A DNA stretch of 64,000 bases from the NCBI GenBank assembly GCA_029449235.1, contig JANATG010000001.1, positions 1,922,001 to 1,986,000 on the forward strand, in the 5' to 3' direction. This stretch comes from Linnemannia schmuckeri (taxonomy: Eukaryota; Mortierellomycota; Mortierellomycetes; Mortierellales; Mortierellaceae). The first letter of the stretch is position 1, and every line of letters starts with the position of its first letter. The translations under genes and the position numbers were made by a program. Below the pieces are notes generated by a model that was not told the origin of the DNA, made no database searches, and saw nothing but the letters and a program-made list of their open reading frames with translations. Shown here one piece after another: positions 11,471 through 23,954 of the stretch.

Positions 11471-14400
11471 TTAGGCGATGAGTGATGAAAGACGACCAGC
11501 ATAGTAGACGAGCAACAAGAACACAATGGCGGCTTTGGCTTGAACAGAAGAACCCAACACGAACTGACGGAACCCTCTCTCGACGGCCTGCAACGAGGCC
11601 ATGACCATCTCTTCCTGCTTCTCCTTCTGGAATACCTGCTTGGAAGCCAAGGAGGATGAAGAAGCCGATGATGATGCCGAGGGCCAAGCACCGATGCTGG
11701 CCAAGACCAACGCAAATTCTATCTCGTCATCAGAGAGCGAGTCGCGGGCCTCGACAAACTCGGCTTCATCGCTCTCATACTCTTGGCTCTCCTGGGGCTC
11801 GATCGATCCAGACTGGGAGACGACATTGTGGACAATGTGGTCCTTGACGGCCACGGTCTCCTTGTCGTTGTTCATCTTTGCCAGGTTGTCCAGGGGACTC
11901 GAGGTGGCAGTCAACTGAACAGCATCGACGTCAGCCGACTTGTCAATGGTGTCCAATGAGAACGTGACACGGACTTCGCGTCTCCTGGGTCCGGAGCTGG
12001 CGCCACCAATAGAGGCAATCGAGGTGCTGTGCTTCAGGCGGCTCGAGGGCTGGAATCCAGAACCAGCGGCCAGTGGAGAAGACGCGGCAGAGGAAGTCGT
12101 CGACGCGGCAGTCAAAGAAGATGAACGAGGGCTGAAGGCAGGAGTGGCCGAGGGAATAGGCGAAGCGGCGGGAGAAGACTGCAAAGTCAAGGAAACAACC
12201 TCAATGGGCTTGGGAGTCGCCACAGTCGCAACAATCGCGCTCAATGAGCGATCGGTGGTCATATCTGAAACAGCTTCGATCTTGGCCTCAACCTTAGCCT
12301 CAACCTTGGCCTCGACCTTGGGCACACCAACAGCTGCAGCCGCGGCTGTGGTCAACACTGTGGGGGCCTCATAAACAGAGTCGCGAGCAGCTGTAGTGAC
12401 CAGCTTGCTCTCAATTTGGACTGGAGGTTCCAAGATAGTAGGCGAATCAGGCATAGGTCTTGGGCTGACAATGGGCGAAGTAACAAGCTCCAATCCCGAG
12501 GCAGTGCTGGAGCGGATACCAGCCTCCAGAGCTGCGGCATTGGTAGGAACTGGGGGAGCATCAGGGCCAGGGAGGTAGGCATCGATGGGGATCGAGTACC
12601 TGCTCAAGGAGCTGGATCGGCGAGGCAATGGAGGAAGAGGCGTGCCAGCGGGGAGAGTCACGATCTGACGAGGAGTACGTCCACGCGAGCGGCTCCTCTC
12701 AGAGCTCTGAGAGGCCTGAGAGTCAGGACGAGCAGAGGATCCTGATGCTGGAGCTGTAGTCGAGTAGCTGGCGCTGCGTCTCTTACGGCTGGTATGGGTC
12801 GCATGTCTCGACTCCCTTTCGACCTCGTTCTGATCGTATGCGTTGCTATCAAAGCTGTTGATGGGCTCGCTCTTGATGGCAAGGTTCTCCTCGGCGGTTT
12901 GAACCTCGGCATCCTGCTTGAACTCCTCCTTGGGTGTGGTCTGCTCGACAATGTTCATGCCCTTTCGCGAGACCTGGGCAATGATGCTCTGACCTTCATG
13001 ATCAAGAGTGGTCCAGATGCGAACGCCACCAAAATCAGGAGCAAGCTCCACGCGAACCGAAGGATCGTCAGGCTTGATAAAGAAATCATAGCCCTCTTTG
13101 TACACCTTGCGACCGACACGAATCTCTGTCCAACCAGGAGCAGCCTTGTAGCACAACTCATAGAACCCAGTCGTGGGATCAAAGGTGTCCAACAGCCTTG
13201 TGCCGGAGATGTGCGATGCAAATGGTGGGTAGCCAGTCTTATTGATGAACTGGTTGAGGCGGGGGACGGCGGTGGTCATACTGGCAGTCATGGATTTGAC
13301 AACCGACGAGGGCAAGGTTCCGCGAATGTCGACCTGAACCACAAACGTCACATTCACAGAGACGGTGTTGCCTTGGCCATCGAAGGTGGGACGCAGAGAC
13401 CAACCAGAGAGTTCAAGCATGGCGCGAATACGGCCAGGATCCTCGGGGATGGTGGGATCAAGAACCGACGTCGAGACGTTGTACAGAGCAGAGGTCATGG
13501 GATCTCTGTCGATGATGGTGACTCCAGCAAGATCGCGGCCCCTGTGTCAACATGGACAGCAATGATGACGATATGTTAATTTCTAATCATACTAGTATGA
13601 AAACACGTATTCATAGTGAAAAAAGTACAATCGACAACTTACGTTATAGAGCCAACACCTTTGAGAGTAACATGGAACAAGTACTCGTTATGATTGAAGG
13701 TCTCGGCAATCGACAGATTCTCAAAACGCTCATCCCAGGTGGTTCGGCAGCCAGACGACTCGATCACGGCGTTGATCTGCTCAACAGTCCAACCTCCAGT
13801 AATGGTACCCTCGCTACGAAGCATGGGCAGGCCAGCTCCAGAGATGACTCTCGAGTAGCTCTTGAATCCGTTCTCGCTCGAGATGGTTCTCCACCGGTCT
13901 TCAGGACTCGAAGCCAGGACCTTGAACATGGCCAAAGCCTTGCGTGCAGTCTCGGAATGTCTGTGGGGCAGGATCATGGTAGGTGGAAACGATGTCAACG
14001 ACCGGTTGGAATCCAAACTGGGCGCTGCCGAGTGACGCTTCATGGCATTACTCGTGGGTCCGGAGGGACGGATCAAGGACTGGAGAGAGACGTTGGGGTT
14101 GCCACGGATTGGGACAGCATGGCTATGGCGTGGCACGAAGGCAGTGCCACGGCCCATCAAAGCACTGTGACGACGAGCCTCCATCATTGCTGAAGGAGAT
14201 TTCATTCCGAACGAGGACATTGCCATGGAGCTGGGTCGGGAGCTGACAGTGTCGATTGCCTCGGGGGTTGTCGTGCTGTTCTTGGGCGATCTGGGAACGA
14301 CCTTGACCTCGGGCGTTTGAGCTGCGTCCGAGTCCGACGTGACATCCTTGCTGGTGATTGAGGCGGTAGGCGTCAATGGTGGCGTAGTTGGAAGGATCAT

Positions 14401-17060
14401 GAGCATGGGCATCAGCTCCGAGTGCTCAGGCAAGAGAGTATGATTACTGCCATTGTAGTGCTTCATCCGTGCTTCGGACTTCGGCTGCACCACAGGGATC
14501 GAAACGCGCTTGGATTGCTGGGGTTTCCGTGTCTCGGTGTCAGGGGAGAGAGTCGTCCTGGTGACCGGCGCTGGCGCACGAGTCTTTTCCTGAACAGCTG
14601 GTTTGGAGGCGATGGACTTGGAGACAGCAGGCTTTGAAGGAGCATGGGTTTCTATTTTTTCCTGCTGCTGCTCCTTGGCCGTACTCTCAAAGGTGCTGTC
14701 CTTGCCAAAGAGAGGAGAATCACCAAAGAGGGTAGATGATTCGCCAAGGAACGGGTTGCTATCGATGAACTCTTGGCTGAACAAGGAGTTGGACGAGAAG
14801 AGAGAGTTGCGAACATTGGCCGCAGGGGGCTTGGATGAAGGCGCAGCCTGGTAAATTGGCTGCTGCCGCCTTGGGGCCTCGTCTTCAGTAGATTCTTCCT
14901 CCTCGTCATCGGCATGATGCGCGTTGTGGTTGGGTGAAATAGGACCGAGTGGTGTAAGGAAAGCTGACCCAGAGGCCAGATCCTCATCGTCAGAGTCTGG
15001 TGGGATGAGGAAATGATCCAGCTTGAGAGGTTCGCTCAAACTGCGTGGACGCGTCGTCGTTGTAGCAACAATGGTCGAGGGAGAGCCGTTCTTTTTGAGG
15101 TAGGTCTCGACGACGGTGGCGACGAGCGCCCGCTTGGTCAGTGACCGCTTGGCGATGAACTTTGGCAGCCTATTCAGTAGGTCGGTCTGGATGACATAGG
15201 TGACCTTTGTGATGGGAGGATTGGAAGGGAGGGGTTGAATGATCCATCCGGCCAAGAAGATCTCTGCGCGGTGTTTACCCGCCGTCCGAGGAATCTTGGG
15301 CGAATCGACTGAGCAGGCGGCGAAGTAAATCGTGCCGTCCCTCTCAATTTCCGTCCTTTCTACCATCGCAACATCTCGCGTTCTTTTTTGTAAAGATAGG
15401 AAGATAAAAGAAAAGAAGAGCAGTAGAAGATGATCCATATTAGCATAGGGAGTTAATCAAAACGACGTAGTAGAAAACAGTGCATATGAATTCGACAGAC
15501 GGGAAGAACTAGGGGAGGGGAGTGTGAAGAAAAAGGTTGCGGGAAGAATATGCAAAGAAAGTCACTTACTTGGATGAGAGAGTTCCTTTCATGACCATGT
15601 ACATGAGAGTGGTCGCGTCGTCGTAGGTCTCTACGCAGCTGAGCTCATCGTACCAGTCACTATTGAGAAGAAGGAAAGGGAGTTAGAACGAAAGATGCCC
15701 GGACTCATCGCCAAAAGAAGGGAAAAAAGGGGAGTCCACCGTATGTATGCCAAATTTGTAACAGATTTGCGAGGGCATAAGGGTGTGTGTGTATGTGTGC
15801 GAGAGGGAGAAGAGACAAAGGGACAGTGGATGAACGAACCAAAAGAGGGAGTAAAAGAAGAAGCGAGAGATAAAACACACAGAAAGAGAGAGAGAGAACG
15901 GGCCAAATGATAATAGTAATTGGACAAAGAAAGAGAAAGAGAGAGCGAGAGGGAGATCCTCCATCTCTTGCTCTCACTCCACTTCTTACTCTCCCTCGTC
16001 TTCTTTCTAGTCGTCGTCTTTATCTTTGTCTTTTCTGCCCCCTCCCCTTCCTTCCTTTCTTTCTCTCGTTCTTCTTCGCGTCCTTCCTTCTTTCCTTCTC
16101 CGATGAGCTAACTCATCCCTAAGGAGGACAGTAATGCTTGCGCATCTTGCCATTTAATAGACCCTTTCTTTTCGTAGTCGTCATGGTTCTATAGGAGCAA
16201 ACAAATAAATCCCAAAAAGAAACGCGTCCGACCACACCAATCAATTTTGGCCCCTAAAAAAGAATTATCCTCGCCACACGGACGCGATCAATTTACAGCA
16301 CTCACGGGAGAACGCCTTGAATAGACAAACAAACATCAAAAGACCAAAACACTAAAAAAAAACAGGGAGAGGAAGGAAGAGAGAAGGGATAACGAGAACA
16401 AAAAACCAAATAAAAAACTTACTCCCACAACTTGCGCACTCCTACAATGGCAAATACATCTTGGGCCTTGTGTCCACGGATGACGTGCTCGCCTTTGAAG
16501 GCCGGGTACTTATGATCGCCGTGGCTGGGTATTGTGGTGGCGGTGGTCGACTGGTAGACGGTACAGCCAGACTTGTGCTTGTCAATCTTCTTCCACCCAT
16601 TCGGCCGTGAGGCTACCTTGAGGTGCTCGATAGCCTGCATCGACTGTTCCATATGATACTCCTTTGTCCGTTTCTGGGGGTCGGGGGTGTAGAACTGTGA
16701 CCGAAGGTGCTCCATTTGGTTGTGGTGGTTGTCGGATTCATCTCCGCTCAAAGGGTACTCGAAACCAGAGGATGAAAGGCCGAGTTGTTGACTAGAAGGT
16801 TCCTGTAAGTGTTGCTGTTGTTGCTGGTGTGAGAGTTGTTGTTTTGAGTGTTGTTGTTGTTGAGTAGGAAAACTATTACTGTGGTTGTTGTTGTGGTTGT
16901 GGCTGTGGTTGGCGTGAGGAGTGGATTGGCCCATTGTCTTTTTATGGTGCTGTTCTAGCCATTCGATAGGCTCGTCTATATGGATATCGTGGACATAGCT
17001 GCCACTTTGGATACCACCACCCTGGATACCCTTTGTCTTTTTCTTCTTTAGTGAAAACAT
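11471..17060 (-). CDS. Tandem START-domain protein with C-terminal membrane anchor
   Basis: Four exons (17060-16423, 15659-15570, 15382-13643, 13541-11471) whose phases close exactly into 1512 residues. After a poly-His/Asn/Gln leader, a first START-type lipid-binding fold spans about residues 160-400 (GWKKIDKHKSG, KLWDDWYDELSSCVETYDD, then VTYVIQTDLLNRLPKFIAKR). A Ser/Pro-rich linker of ~300 residues follows. A second START-type domain covers about residues 720-960 (FKSYSRVISGAGLPMLRSEG, TTWDERFENLSIAET, GVTIIDRDPMT, VVQVDIRGTLPSSVVKSM). A beta-rich segment comes next, then a long disordered region with a short VEAK repeat. The protein ends in a single hydrophobic segment (AAIVFLLLVYYAGRLSSLIA) right at the C-terminus, as in tail-anchored proteins. 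Likely a lipid transfer or sensing protein at a membrane contact; ligand and organelle cannot be told from sequence. Confidence 0.8.
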
Positions 17061-20000
17061 CTGAAGTCGATCCGTCTATGCCGCGTGGAGATTTTTTTTT
17101 TTTGGCGTTACAAACGTGGGCCGGATGGATAAAGAAAGAGAGATGGATATAAAGACAAAAAAGAGAGCAGGGGAGCAATAGGGGGTAGAGAGAATGAGTA
17201 GTGAAAAAGCGATAGATAGAGAAAGAGGAGGGGTGTCGGAGCCGGATGTAGTGCGAGAGCAATTACAGGTTGGTGAGCACAAGAAGAAACAGAAATATGT
17301 GCCGTTGGAAGGGCTGGAAGTCGGATTAGAAATAAAAAACAAAAACTGAAGACGAGCTCAACTGCTAGTACTTAAAGGGCGTTATCCTGCAAGAAGAGCA
17401 AAAGATAAAGGGCTTCTAGACCAGGGGTATGGATAATGCGACGGAGGAGGAAGAGGAAGAGGAAGAGGAAGAGGAAGATGGTAATGATACAGCAGAGAGG
17501 GTGCAATCGAAGTAGAATAGAAAACAACAACAGAAACCTCAAAAGGATGAAAGAATATATAAGTGAAATAAAGAAAAAAAAGGAGAAGAGATATGCGGGT
17601 ATAAATGAAGCAAAAGGACAAGTGTGGCGAGGTTTGTGTTCAAGGCAGACTTGCAGTCGATTCTGGATGAAAAGGAGGAAGAGGAGGGGTAGTTGCTGTC
17701 TCGGGTCGCAGGTTGTGCATGGTCCTTTTTTTTACTTTTTAATCGCAAAAAGGGTCGATATTAGATGGTATATGCACAGGAGAAAAAAAAAGAGAGAGAG
17801 AAAGAGGGTATTTGACTCCGTCTTTTTTTTCTTTGTTGTCGCTTCTGTCCGTTAGGGTTGTTGTTGTTGACTGGTAGTAGTAGTTGTTATTGTCGTTTGT
17901 TAATGTAGACGACGACAAAAAGAAAAAAACGAATGAAGAACGATGTCAAGAAGACAGTGATGAGAGAGAGTGAAAAAAGGGGGACTAAAAAGAAATGAGA
18001 AAAATAAAAACCCAAGCGAGGGAAATTGGAATGGGTCGTTACAAAAGAAAGAAACAGTTGTTGGTTGTTGTCGGTTGTCCAGTTGAGAGGGTAGGATAGA
18101 ACCCAAAAAGAAAGAGAGAGTGGATGAAAAAAAAAAAAAATGAAAGGAGGTCTTTGTTATTGCTGGTTCCTGCTGTGGTCGTGCGCGGGAGAGGGAGAGT
18201 AAAGAAGAAGAGAGAAGGAGAGAGAGAAGGTACACGAAGGGACAGAGAGGAGAGATGGAGATGGAGGGAAGGAGATAAAAAGTAAATAAAATAATTAAAT
18301 TGAGAAGAAGGGCGGAGAGAAGGAGGGGAGAAAGGAATAAAAGGGAAGGAGAAGAGGGACGGAGAGAGAGAGAAGAATGGAAGGAGAGGACGACGACGAG
18401 AGTGAAGAAGAAGAAGAAGAAGAAAGAGAAAGCGAAGCGTGAAGAAAAGAGAAAGTGACTCAAAAGAGAGGAAGAGAAAAACGGACAACCGAGGAAGGAG
18501 GAGCATGTCAACAACATGCCAAAGAGACACAATCCACTTGGTTACAATTTATGAAAACCATATAGAAAAAGCGCCAAAGAAATGAATTGCGAAAAAAGCA
18601 CACAAGGTTTCGTTCTTTCTTGTCGTTACTTCGCTACGTGCCTGAACCCATCCGCACCTGCAAATACCCTGCATGCCGGCGACCATTGGTAGCTCCCTTT
18701 CTGTAAGACTATACAACTATACACGCCACAAACACTAGCTACCTTGAATAACATCCAACACGGCAGTTAGCTACATCAAATTAGCTAGCGTCTGGCGTAC
18801 GCTTTAGTCATTTTTTTATCTGAACCGATCGCCCTCGCTTTCAGCCTTCAGATACCAAGCTATGTATTCCCGCCATAGTACAGTATATATGTACTCTTCT
18901 AATATCCAAATTGACGCATAAATCCGGCTGTTTGGGGCCAGCCCAACCATCTCTTGAGACCGTACATATTGTTTTTGCTCGCTCATGTCTCTCCTTGGGG
19001 CTAGCTAGTTGCTCTTCATTCATACGCCCTACGATCGCACGTTGTCTATGCTATTCATCGCAATCACCAGCCTGTGAAATAAAACGGTAAATGATATTCG
19101 AGTAGCTAACCGTCGTAAGCGACTTGCGCTGCTCATTTCTCTTGTTTTGTTATGTTGTGTTTTGCTGATTTGTTTATTTGTAGTGTTTTAGTTTCCCTCG
19201 ATTTGTAAACCCCCTAGTGAACTATGGACATGCATTCATTCACACCCCAACACGCTTACGACTCATTGCTCACTAGCACAAAGTATTTTCGTCTTTCAGC
19301 TAGTTATTTTTGTGCAACCACAATTCGTCAGTCAGGCCTTGTGGAGCACAATCAAGAAAAGAAGACCCCCATTACTGTGCTCGCTCACACTCACATTAAA
19401 AAAACTCAAGTTACAAAAAACATTCATGCCATGCAATGCCCATGGTGCAACTATATTACCCATCGCCCGACCGGACTTCTTCCTCGCCTCGGACAAATTC
19501 TTCCAACCACAACAATAGAAACAGAGTCCTTCTAATAAACTTTAGTTTGTCAACACACACACCAAGGTTGGTCTTCAGATGCAGAGCCCGTCCGACATTT
19601 TAGATCCGCCTTTGTTCATAAGTAGAAAGTGAGTAACCGGAACACATTTAAACAAACATTCAAATAACAACAACGAAAACAACATCAGCACTATTTCGTG
19701 TGGTGTGTTTATTTTCCTATCCTCTTTTTTTTCTTTCTTTTTTTTTGTTTTGCAAGGAAAATAAAAATATTTGAGAGCATTTTTCAAATGAGAAAATGGC
19801 GAGATCCAAAAGTAAATCCCCCTTTTTCAACAGGATGAAATGGCTAGAGACTCCCTCCGTCTCTCTTTCCATCCTCCATCGTCGAGCAAACGTGCTACAA
19901 CTACACCGATGGCGGTGTCGAAACAAAAGCAAGAGAAGCTCGTCTTGCCATAAGACAAAAGAATAGAGATTATGCTTGTTGTTCTGGGGCGAGAATGAGA

Positions 20001-20697
20001 GTGTAAAAAAGAAGAATATGTCGATCAAGTATGTACTCTGAAATTCAACACAGAAAAAGATGACTGTACCTGCACGTTTGTACATAGCCAGGGGCGGAGA
20101 GATCGTTTGGACCCCTGGACAAATGGACAAATGGATCAATGGACGATGAGTGAATTATGTTTCTGCACCCACTCTCAAATCCAATCAAAACACCGCTCGA
20201 GTGCATCCCTTCATTCTCAGCAAGGATCCTATGGGTCGTAATGATGATCATCCAGGAACATTCTAAGGCCCTTGCCTCCTTTGCTTCTCTCTCTCACTCA
20301 CTTGTCTCCTTTCGTATCGATTTCCTCTGGATCTCGTCTAATCTTGTCTGATCCCTTCATTCCTCTCCTTCTCTCTCCTCATACTTCTTTGTAGCTTTCC
20401 TTTTTCTCCTCGTTCAGCCTTTTTTTTTGTTTGTTTGTTCTTTCAGACTCCTTTTCTTTCATCTCCTTCTCGAAGAACCCTTTGTCGCATTTTTCTCTCC
20501 TCCCACACCCAGTGCAGTAGCAAGATGAATGGTGCAGTGACAAAAAAGGGGTGATGACTTCGTAATGATGGTACTCTATGAAAGAACGATGCTTATTAAA
20601 AACAGGGGGGATAAAATGGTACAAGTGCTAAATGAGAGAAGAGGATAACAAAAAAAAAAAGGTAGCTACAATACGAACAAACAAAAAAAAGGACGCT
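17061..20697. other. 3.6 kb gene-free region upstream of the tandem-START gene
   Basis: The longest gap in the window. 17400-18480 is nearly pure purine on the plus strand (GA, GGA and GAA runs), so the START gene has a long CT-rich sense leader or promoter. 18550-19200 is more balanced and shows nothing recognisable. 19200-19540 contains a short ORF (19224-19535) with no family resemblance. 19700-20640 is again T/C-rich and includes the 3' flank of OXA1. No tRNA, snRNA or transposon was recognised. Confidence 0.5.
17420..18480 (+). repeat. Purine-rich low-complexity tract (GA/GGA/GAA)
   Basis: Long strand-asymmetric purine stretch including (GGAAGA)n at about 17440-17477 and GAA/GAC runs near 18390-18430. 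It lies upstream of the minus-strand tandem-START gene, so that gene's sense strand is polypyrimidine here. Confidence 0.75.
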
Positions 20698-22383
20698 CTA
20701 GATTCTCTTGCGGTTCTGGCGACGCAATTTTTGTGCCGCCGCCTTGTTCTCGCGATCCTTGGCAATAGCAAGCTCCTTCTGCTTGGCAGCCAATCCTCCC
20801 TCATACGAGGCCTTGAACGACTCCATGAATCCGGGCTGCTTGGCCGCAACCTTGGGCTTGGGGTGGTTGATCAATTGGGGGATGTTGAAGAACTTGCGCA
20901 CTGCTGGCGTCTTGAAGAACAGGATCTGACCGGCCGTGAACACGTTCGATGTCAACCAGTACACAAAGATCGCCTATTATGATTAATACAAAAATAATAA
21001 GCACGTTAGCTCGTGTCCTAGATCGTAATCTCACTTTTGCTCCTGAGAACTTCCATAGTATTCCTGCGACATCACCAGATTCTTGACTCAAATCATTCAA
21101 AAGAAGACTCACAGAGGGAAAATTCATGGTCAAGGGGACCATGGCAACAGCCATGACACGCATAACGTTCTTCATAGCCTTGGGCTGAGCAACACCGCCA
21201 GCCTCGCTTCCAAGCTCCATGATCGCCAAGAATCCGAGCGACGAAGCAACGGGCAAGACATAAGTAGGGTCAGCAACTGTCAAATCCGTGAACCAGCTAA
21301 TACCGCCCTCCTTAAACTGTGGAACGGGCAAGTTGGCCATATCTCTCAGAGCCAAATAGAACGAGATCATGACGGGGGCCTGCAACAGGGGCAACATCAA
21401 GGACTTCAAGGGGTTGCAGTCGTTCTTGGCAAAGAGTTCCTGAGTCTGAGCCGAGAAACGAGCCAAAGCAGCCGTGTCGTTGGTCTCCTTGGCGAGCTTC
21501 ATGTTCTCGGTCAGACGCTCCAACTGAGGCTTGACGTTGTGAAGACGAGCAGTGTTGCCCTGCAATTTGACGATAAAGGGCACCAAGGCCGTACGAATCA
21601 TGATCGTCGTCGCAGCAATGGTAGCCCACCAGGGCAATCCAGTCGAAATGTGAACAGCCTCCAGGACAGTCTCCAATGCTCCCACGGGCGAAAAGTTGAC
21701 CAAGCCCATAGCCTTCAAATCGCCATACTTCATAGCCACCTGAGTGATTGACTCTGCGTTCTGTGCTGCGACTTCCGAAATAGCAGAGGTGGTTGTGGCG
21801 GTGGTGGTAGCAATCGCCTCCTCTGTGACATTCTCAATGACCTCTGCTGCTGAGGGGAAGACCGAATCCGCGGTCGAGGCAGCAGTAACAGCCTCCTCCT
21901 GGGTGTCGTTAGTCGATGTAGCGGCAGCAATTGTGGTAGGGTCAATGAAAGCAGCCTTGGGGGTCTCGGTCGACATGTGGCGGTAAAGTCCGGCGCCCAC
22001 CGAAGGAACCAACATCTGTCTAACAACGGCAGGGCGAACAATTCCAGTCGATCTCACGTTGGTGGCGTGGAAAGCATACTATTACAATTGATAATGATGC
22101 GGTTAGACCGATGTTGTATCCAGAATGAAAGTAACGGTTCCTTTGAGCTGATAACAGAAATGGTTGTCGAGTTCCAGGAGCCGCCTTTGCTGAACGTGAC
22201 TTACTTGTCTGGCAACAGCCGACCTGAAAGCAAAAGGGAAAAGAACCAGGAACGGAGGTCAAAAGCACAAAGTAAGTATTCCGAACTAGGAGTTGTGTTG
22301 TTCCAAAAGCATCCTTATGGCAAGAGTGAGGAATGAACTAATGCTTACAGGGCTGGCTGAGCGCGGCTGCTGATGCGAATCAT
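20698..22383 (-). CDS. OXA1: Mitochondrial inner-membrane insertase Oxa1 (YidC/Alb3 family)
   Basis: Inserts mitochondrially made and some imported proteins into the inner membrane from the matrix. Start ATG at 22383 gives MIRISSRAQPAL, an Arg/Ser-rich presequence. Three introns follow: two short ones split the leader (a ~20-base exon encodes SAVARQ, then YAFHATN) and one lies before AIFVYWLTSN. The core runs from VNFSPVGALETVLEAVHIS through LPWWATIAATTIMIRTALVP, the charged coiled loop (VKPQLERLTENMKLAKE), LPLLQAPVMISFYLALRDM and FAVNFPS-type last helices to FVYWLTSNVFTAGQ. This is the five-helix YidC pattern. A basic C-terminal tail (AAAQKLRRQNRKRI) matches the ribosome-binding tail of mitochondrial Oxa1. 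The total of about 435 residues is slightly longer than yeast Oxa1 because of a Thr/Ala-rich insert after the presequence. Confidence 0.95.
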
Positions 22384-22684
22384 GGTGAGTTCGAGAGGAT
22401 GTGAAGGGAGGAGGAGGAAGAGACTAAAGAAGGTGATCAAATTCCGCCATCCGGAGGTGGAAGGAGAAATTGCCACTTTGGGTCTCAAGGCTCAGGAACG
22501 ACAGTGACTGCCCTCCGCCGGCATTGTAAACACACGTCACGTGTAAAGGCACTTTTTTTTTTTTTTTGAAAGGCACCTTAGGCACCCCAAAAAAAGAAAC
22601 ATGGTTGCCACTGGACCTTGAATCTCTGCCCTTCACTTTTCTCCTCTCATTCCATCAACAACTCAGAACCGTCGGAATTGTGCC
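22384..22684. promoter_or_regulatory. Bidirectional promoter OXA1 / GPATCH4
   Basis: 301 bases between two divergently transcribed starts. It contains a T15 run at about 22553-22567 flanked by two near-identical AAAGGCAC words (22545 and 22571 regions). Shared control of both genes is possible but not shown. Confidence 0.5.
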
Positions 22685-23852
22685 ATGTCGTTCGCAGAGA
22701 AGCAGCTTGCCAAGTTTGGATGGAAAAGCGGTGATGGTCTCGGAAAGAACAAGGATGGTATCAAGAAGAGTATTTCCGTCACTAAAAAGAACGACACGAA
22801 AGGCGTAAGTCGATTCTCGATATGGTCTATGCCCGAGACTTCCAGCCTTTCTCCATTGCGCCCAAATCATGCCTCAATAATAGCAAGCTAATCAATTGAC
22901 ATTTTTTCATGTAATGAAACAATAGCTTGGAGGAAAATTGGACAAGTGGGACTTTGCCTGGTGGGACCATGTCTTCAACAAATCCGCCGCCAACATTCAG
23001 GTGAACAAGGACGAGTCCGGTGAGGTCAAGGTCGAGAAGCAAGCTTCCTCAGACATCCAGACCTCGCGCATGGGAATTATTTCGACTTCCAGACCCGCAG
23101 GACCTTCCCGATCTACCGCAGCCGCTTCCAGCTCCACCAACACTTCAGGAACCTCGACTCCAACGACCATGGGCAGTATGACGCCCCGCGACGACTATGC
23201 AGTCGACGGCGACGATGTCGAGCCTAAGACTGCAGCCCCCGCCAAATCAGGGCCATCGTGGCTCTTTGGATTCGTCAAGGCATCCGCATCGAGTGCGGCG
23301 ACCGAGGAGGCAAAGAGAACCAACAAGGATTTCACCACTAGTGCGTCCAGTTTTGCGGCCAGAGCCGAAGGTTACGACGAACTCAAGGCTGCTGAGGGAG
23401 ACGCTTACAGGGACTACAGTGTCAAGATTTCGGATAAGGAGTTGTTTGAGGCTTGCGAGGGTAGAACCGCCAGAAAGGGCGCACGCAGCGAGCAACCTGG
23501 AAAGCTTGGCCGTGTCACAACGGAGCTTTTGATCGATGATGGGGTGGAGAAGCCCAAGAAGAACACAGCGATCGCTGCCAAGGAGAAGAAGGAGAAGAAA
23601 GGAAAGAAGGACAAGAAGGACAAGAAGGACAAGAAAGAGAAAAAGTCGAAGGCAGAGAAGAAGCAGCCAAAGGAAAAGAAGCAGCCCAGGGAGACGAAGG
23701 ACAAGAAGGAGAAGAGTGAGTCGAAGGAGAAGAAGGAGAAGAAGGTCATGAAAGAGAAGAAGGACAAGGAGGAGAAAAAGTCAAAGAAGCGCAGTGCCGA
23801 CGAGGATGAGCCACGGCCCAGCAAGAAATCCAAGAAGGAAAAGACTACCTAG
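22685..23852 (+). CDS. GPATCH4: G-patch domain protein, GPATCH4-like nucleolar protein
   Basis: Two exons (22685-22804 and 22926-23852, joined in phase at KG|LGG) encode 348 residues. A G-patch occupies residues 7-50 (FGWKSGDGLGKNKDGI, then KKNDTKGLGG). It is followed by the WWDHVFNKSAANIQV stretch, which distinguishes GPATCH4 from PINX1/Pxr1. The middle is Ser/Ala-rich. The C-terminal ~110 residues are an almost pure Lys/Glu array (KKDKKDKKEKK type), a nucleolar-targeting style of tail. G-patch proteins activate DEAH helicases; GPATCH4 homologues are linked to ribosome biogenesis and rRNA modification with DHX15. The gene ends 102 bases from the convergent RFC2 stop. Confidence 0.88.
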
Positions 23853-23954
23853 ACCATCCAATTATCATACACTCATTGTACAATATACACCTGCATTTTC
23901 ATTTTCGTTTCTTTACTTGCTCCCTGAAGAAGACTATTTGACAGTCGCCCTTGC

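Noticed and set aside
12794..13579. Open frame of 261 codons on the plus strand
   Set aside because: It lies antisense to the last exon of the tandem-START gene, whose frame has domain and splice support; this one is a shadow with no family resemblance.
17900..18532. 210-codon minus-strand frame of Ser/Phe/Leu
   Set aside because: Product of the GA/CT-rich tract; lack of stops is a composition effect.
19224..19535. 103-codon plus-strand ORF in the gene desert
   Set aside because: No family resemblance, no leader or splice context, and composition like the surrounding non-coding sequence. Kept only as a remote possibility.
21031..21059. 29-base extra OXA1 exon between 21110 and 20974
   Set aside because: It would break the frame; joining MNFPS directly to AIFVYWLTSN restores the family sequence, so the segment is intronic.
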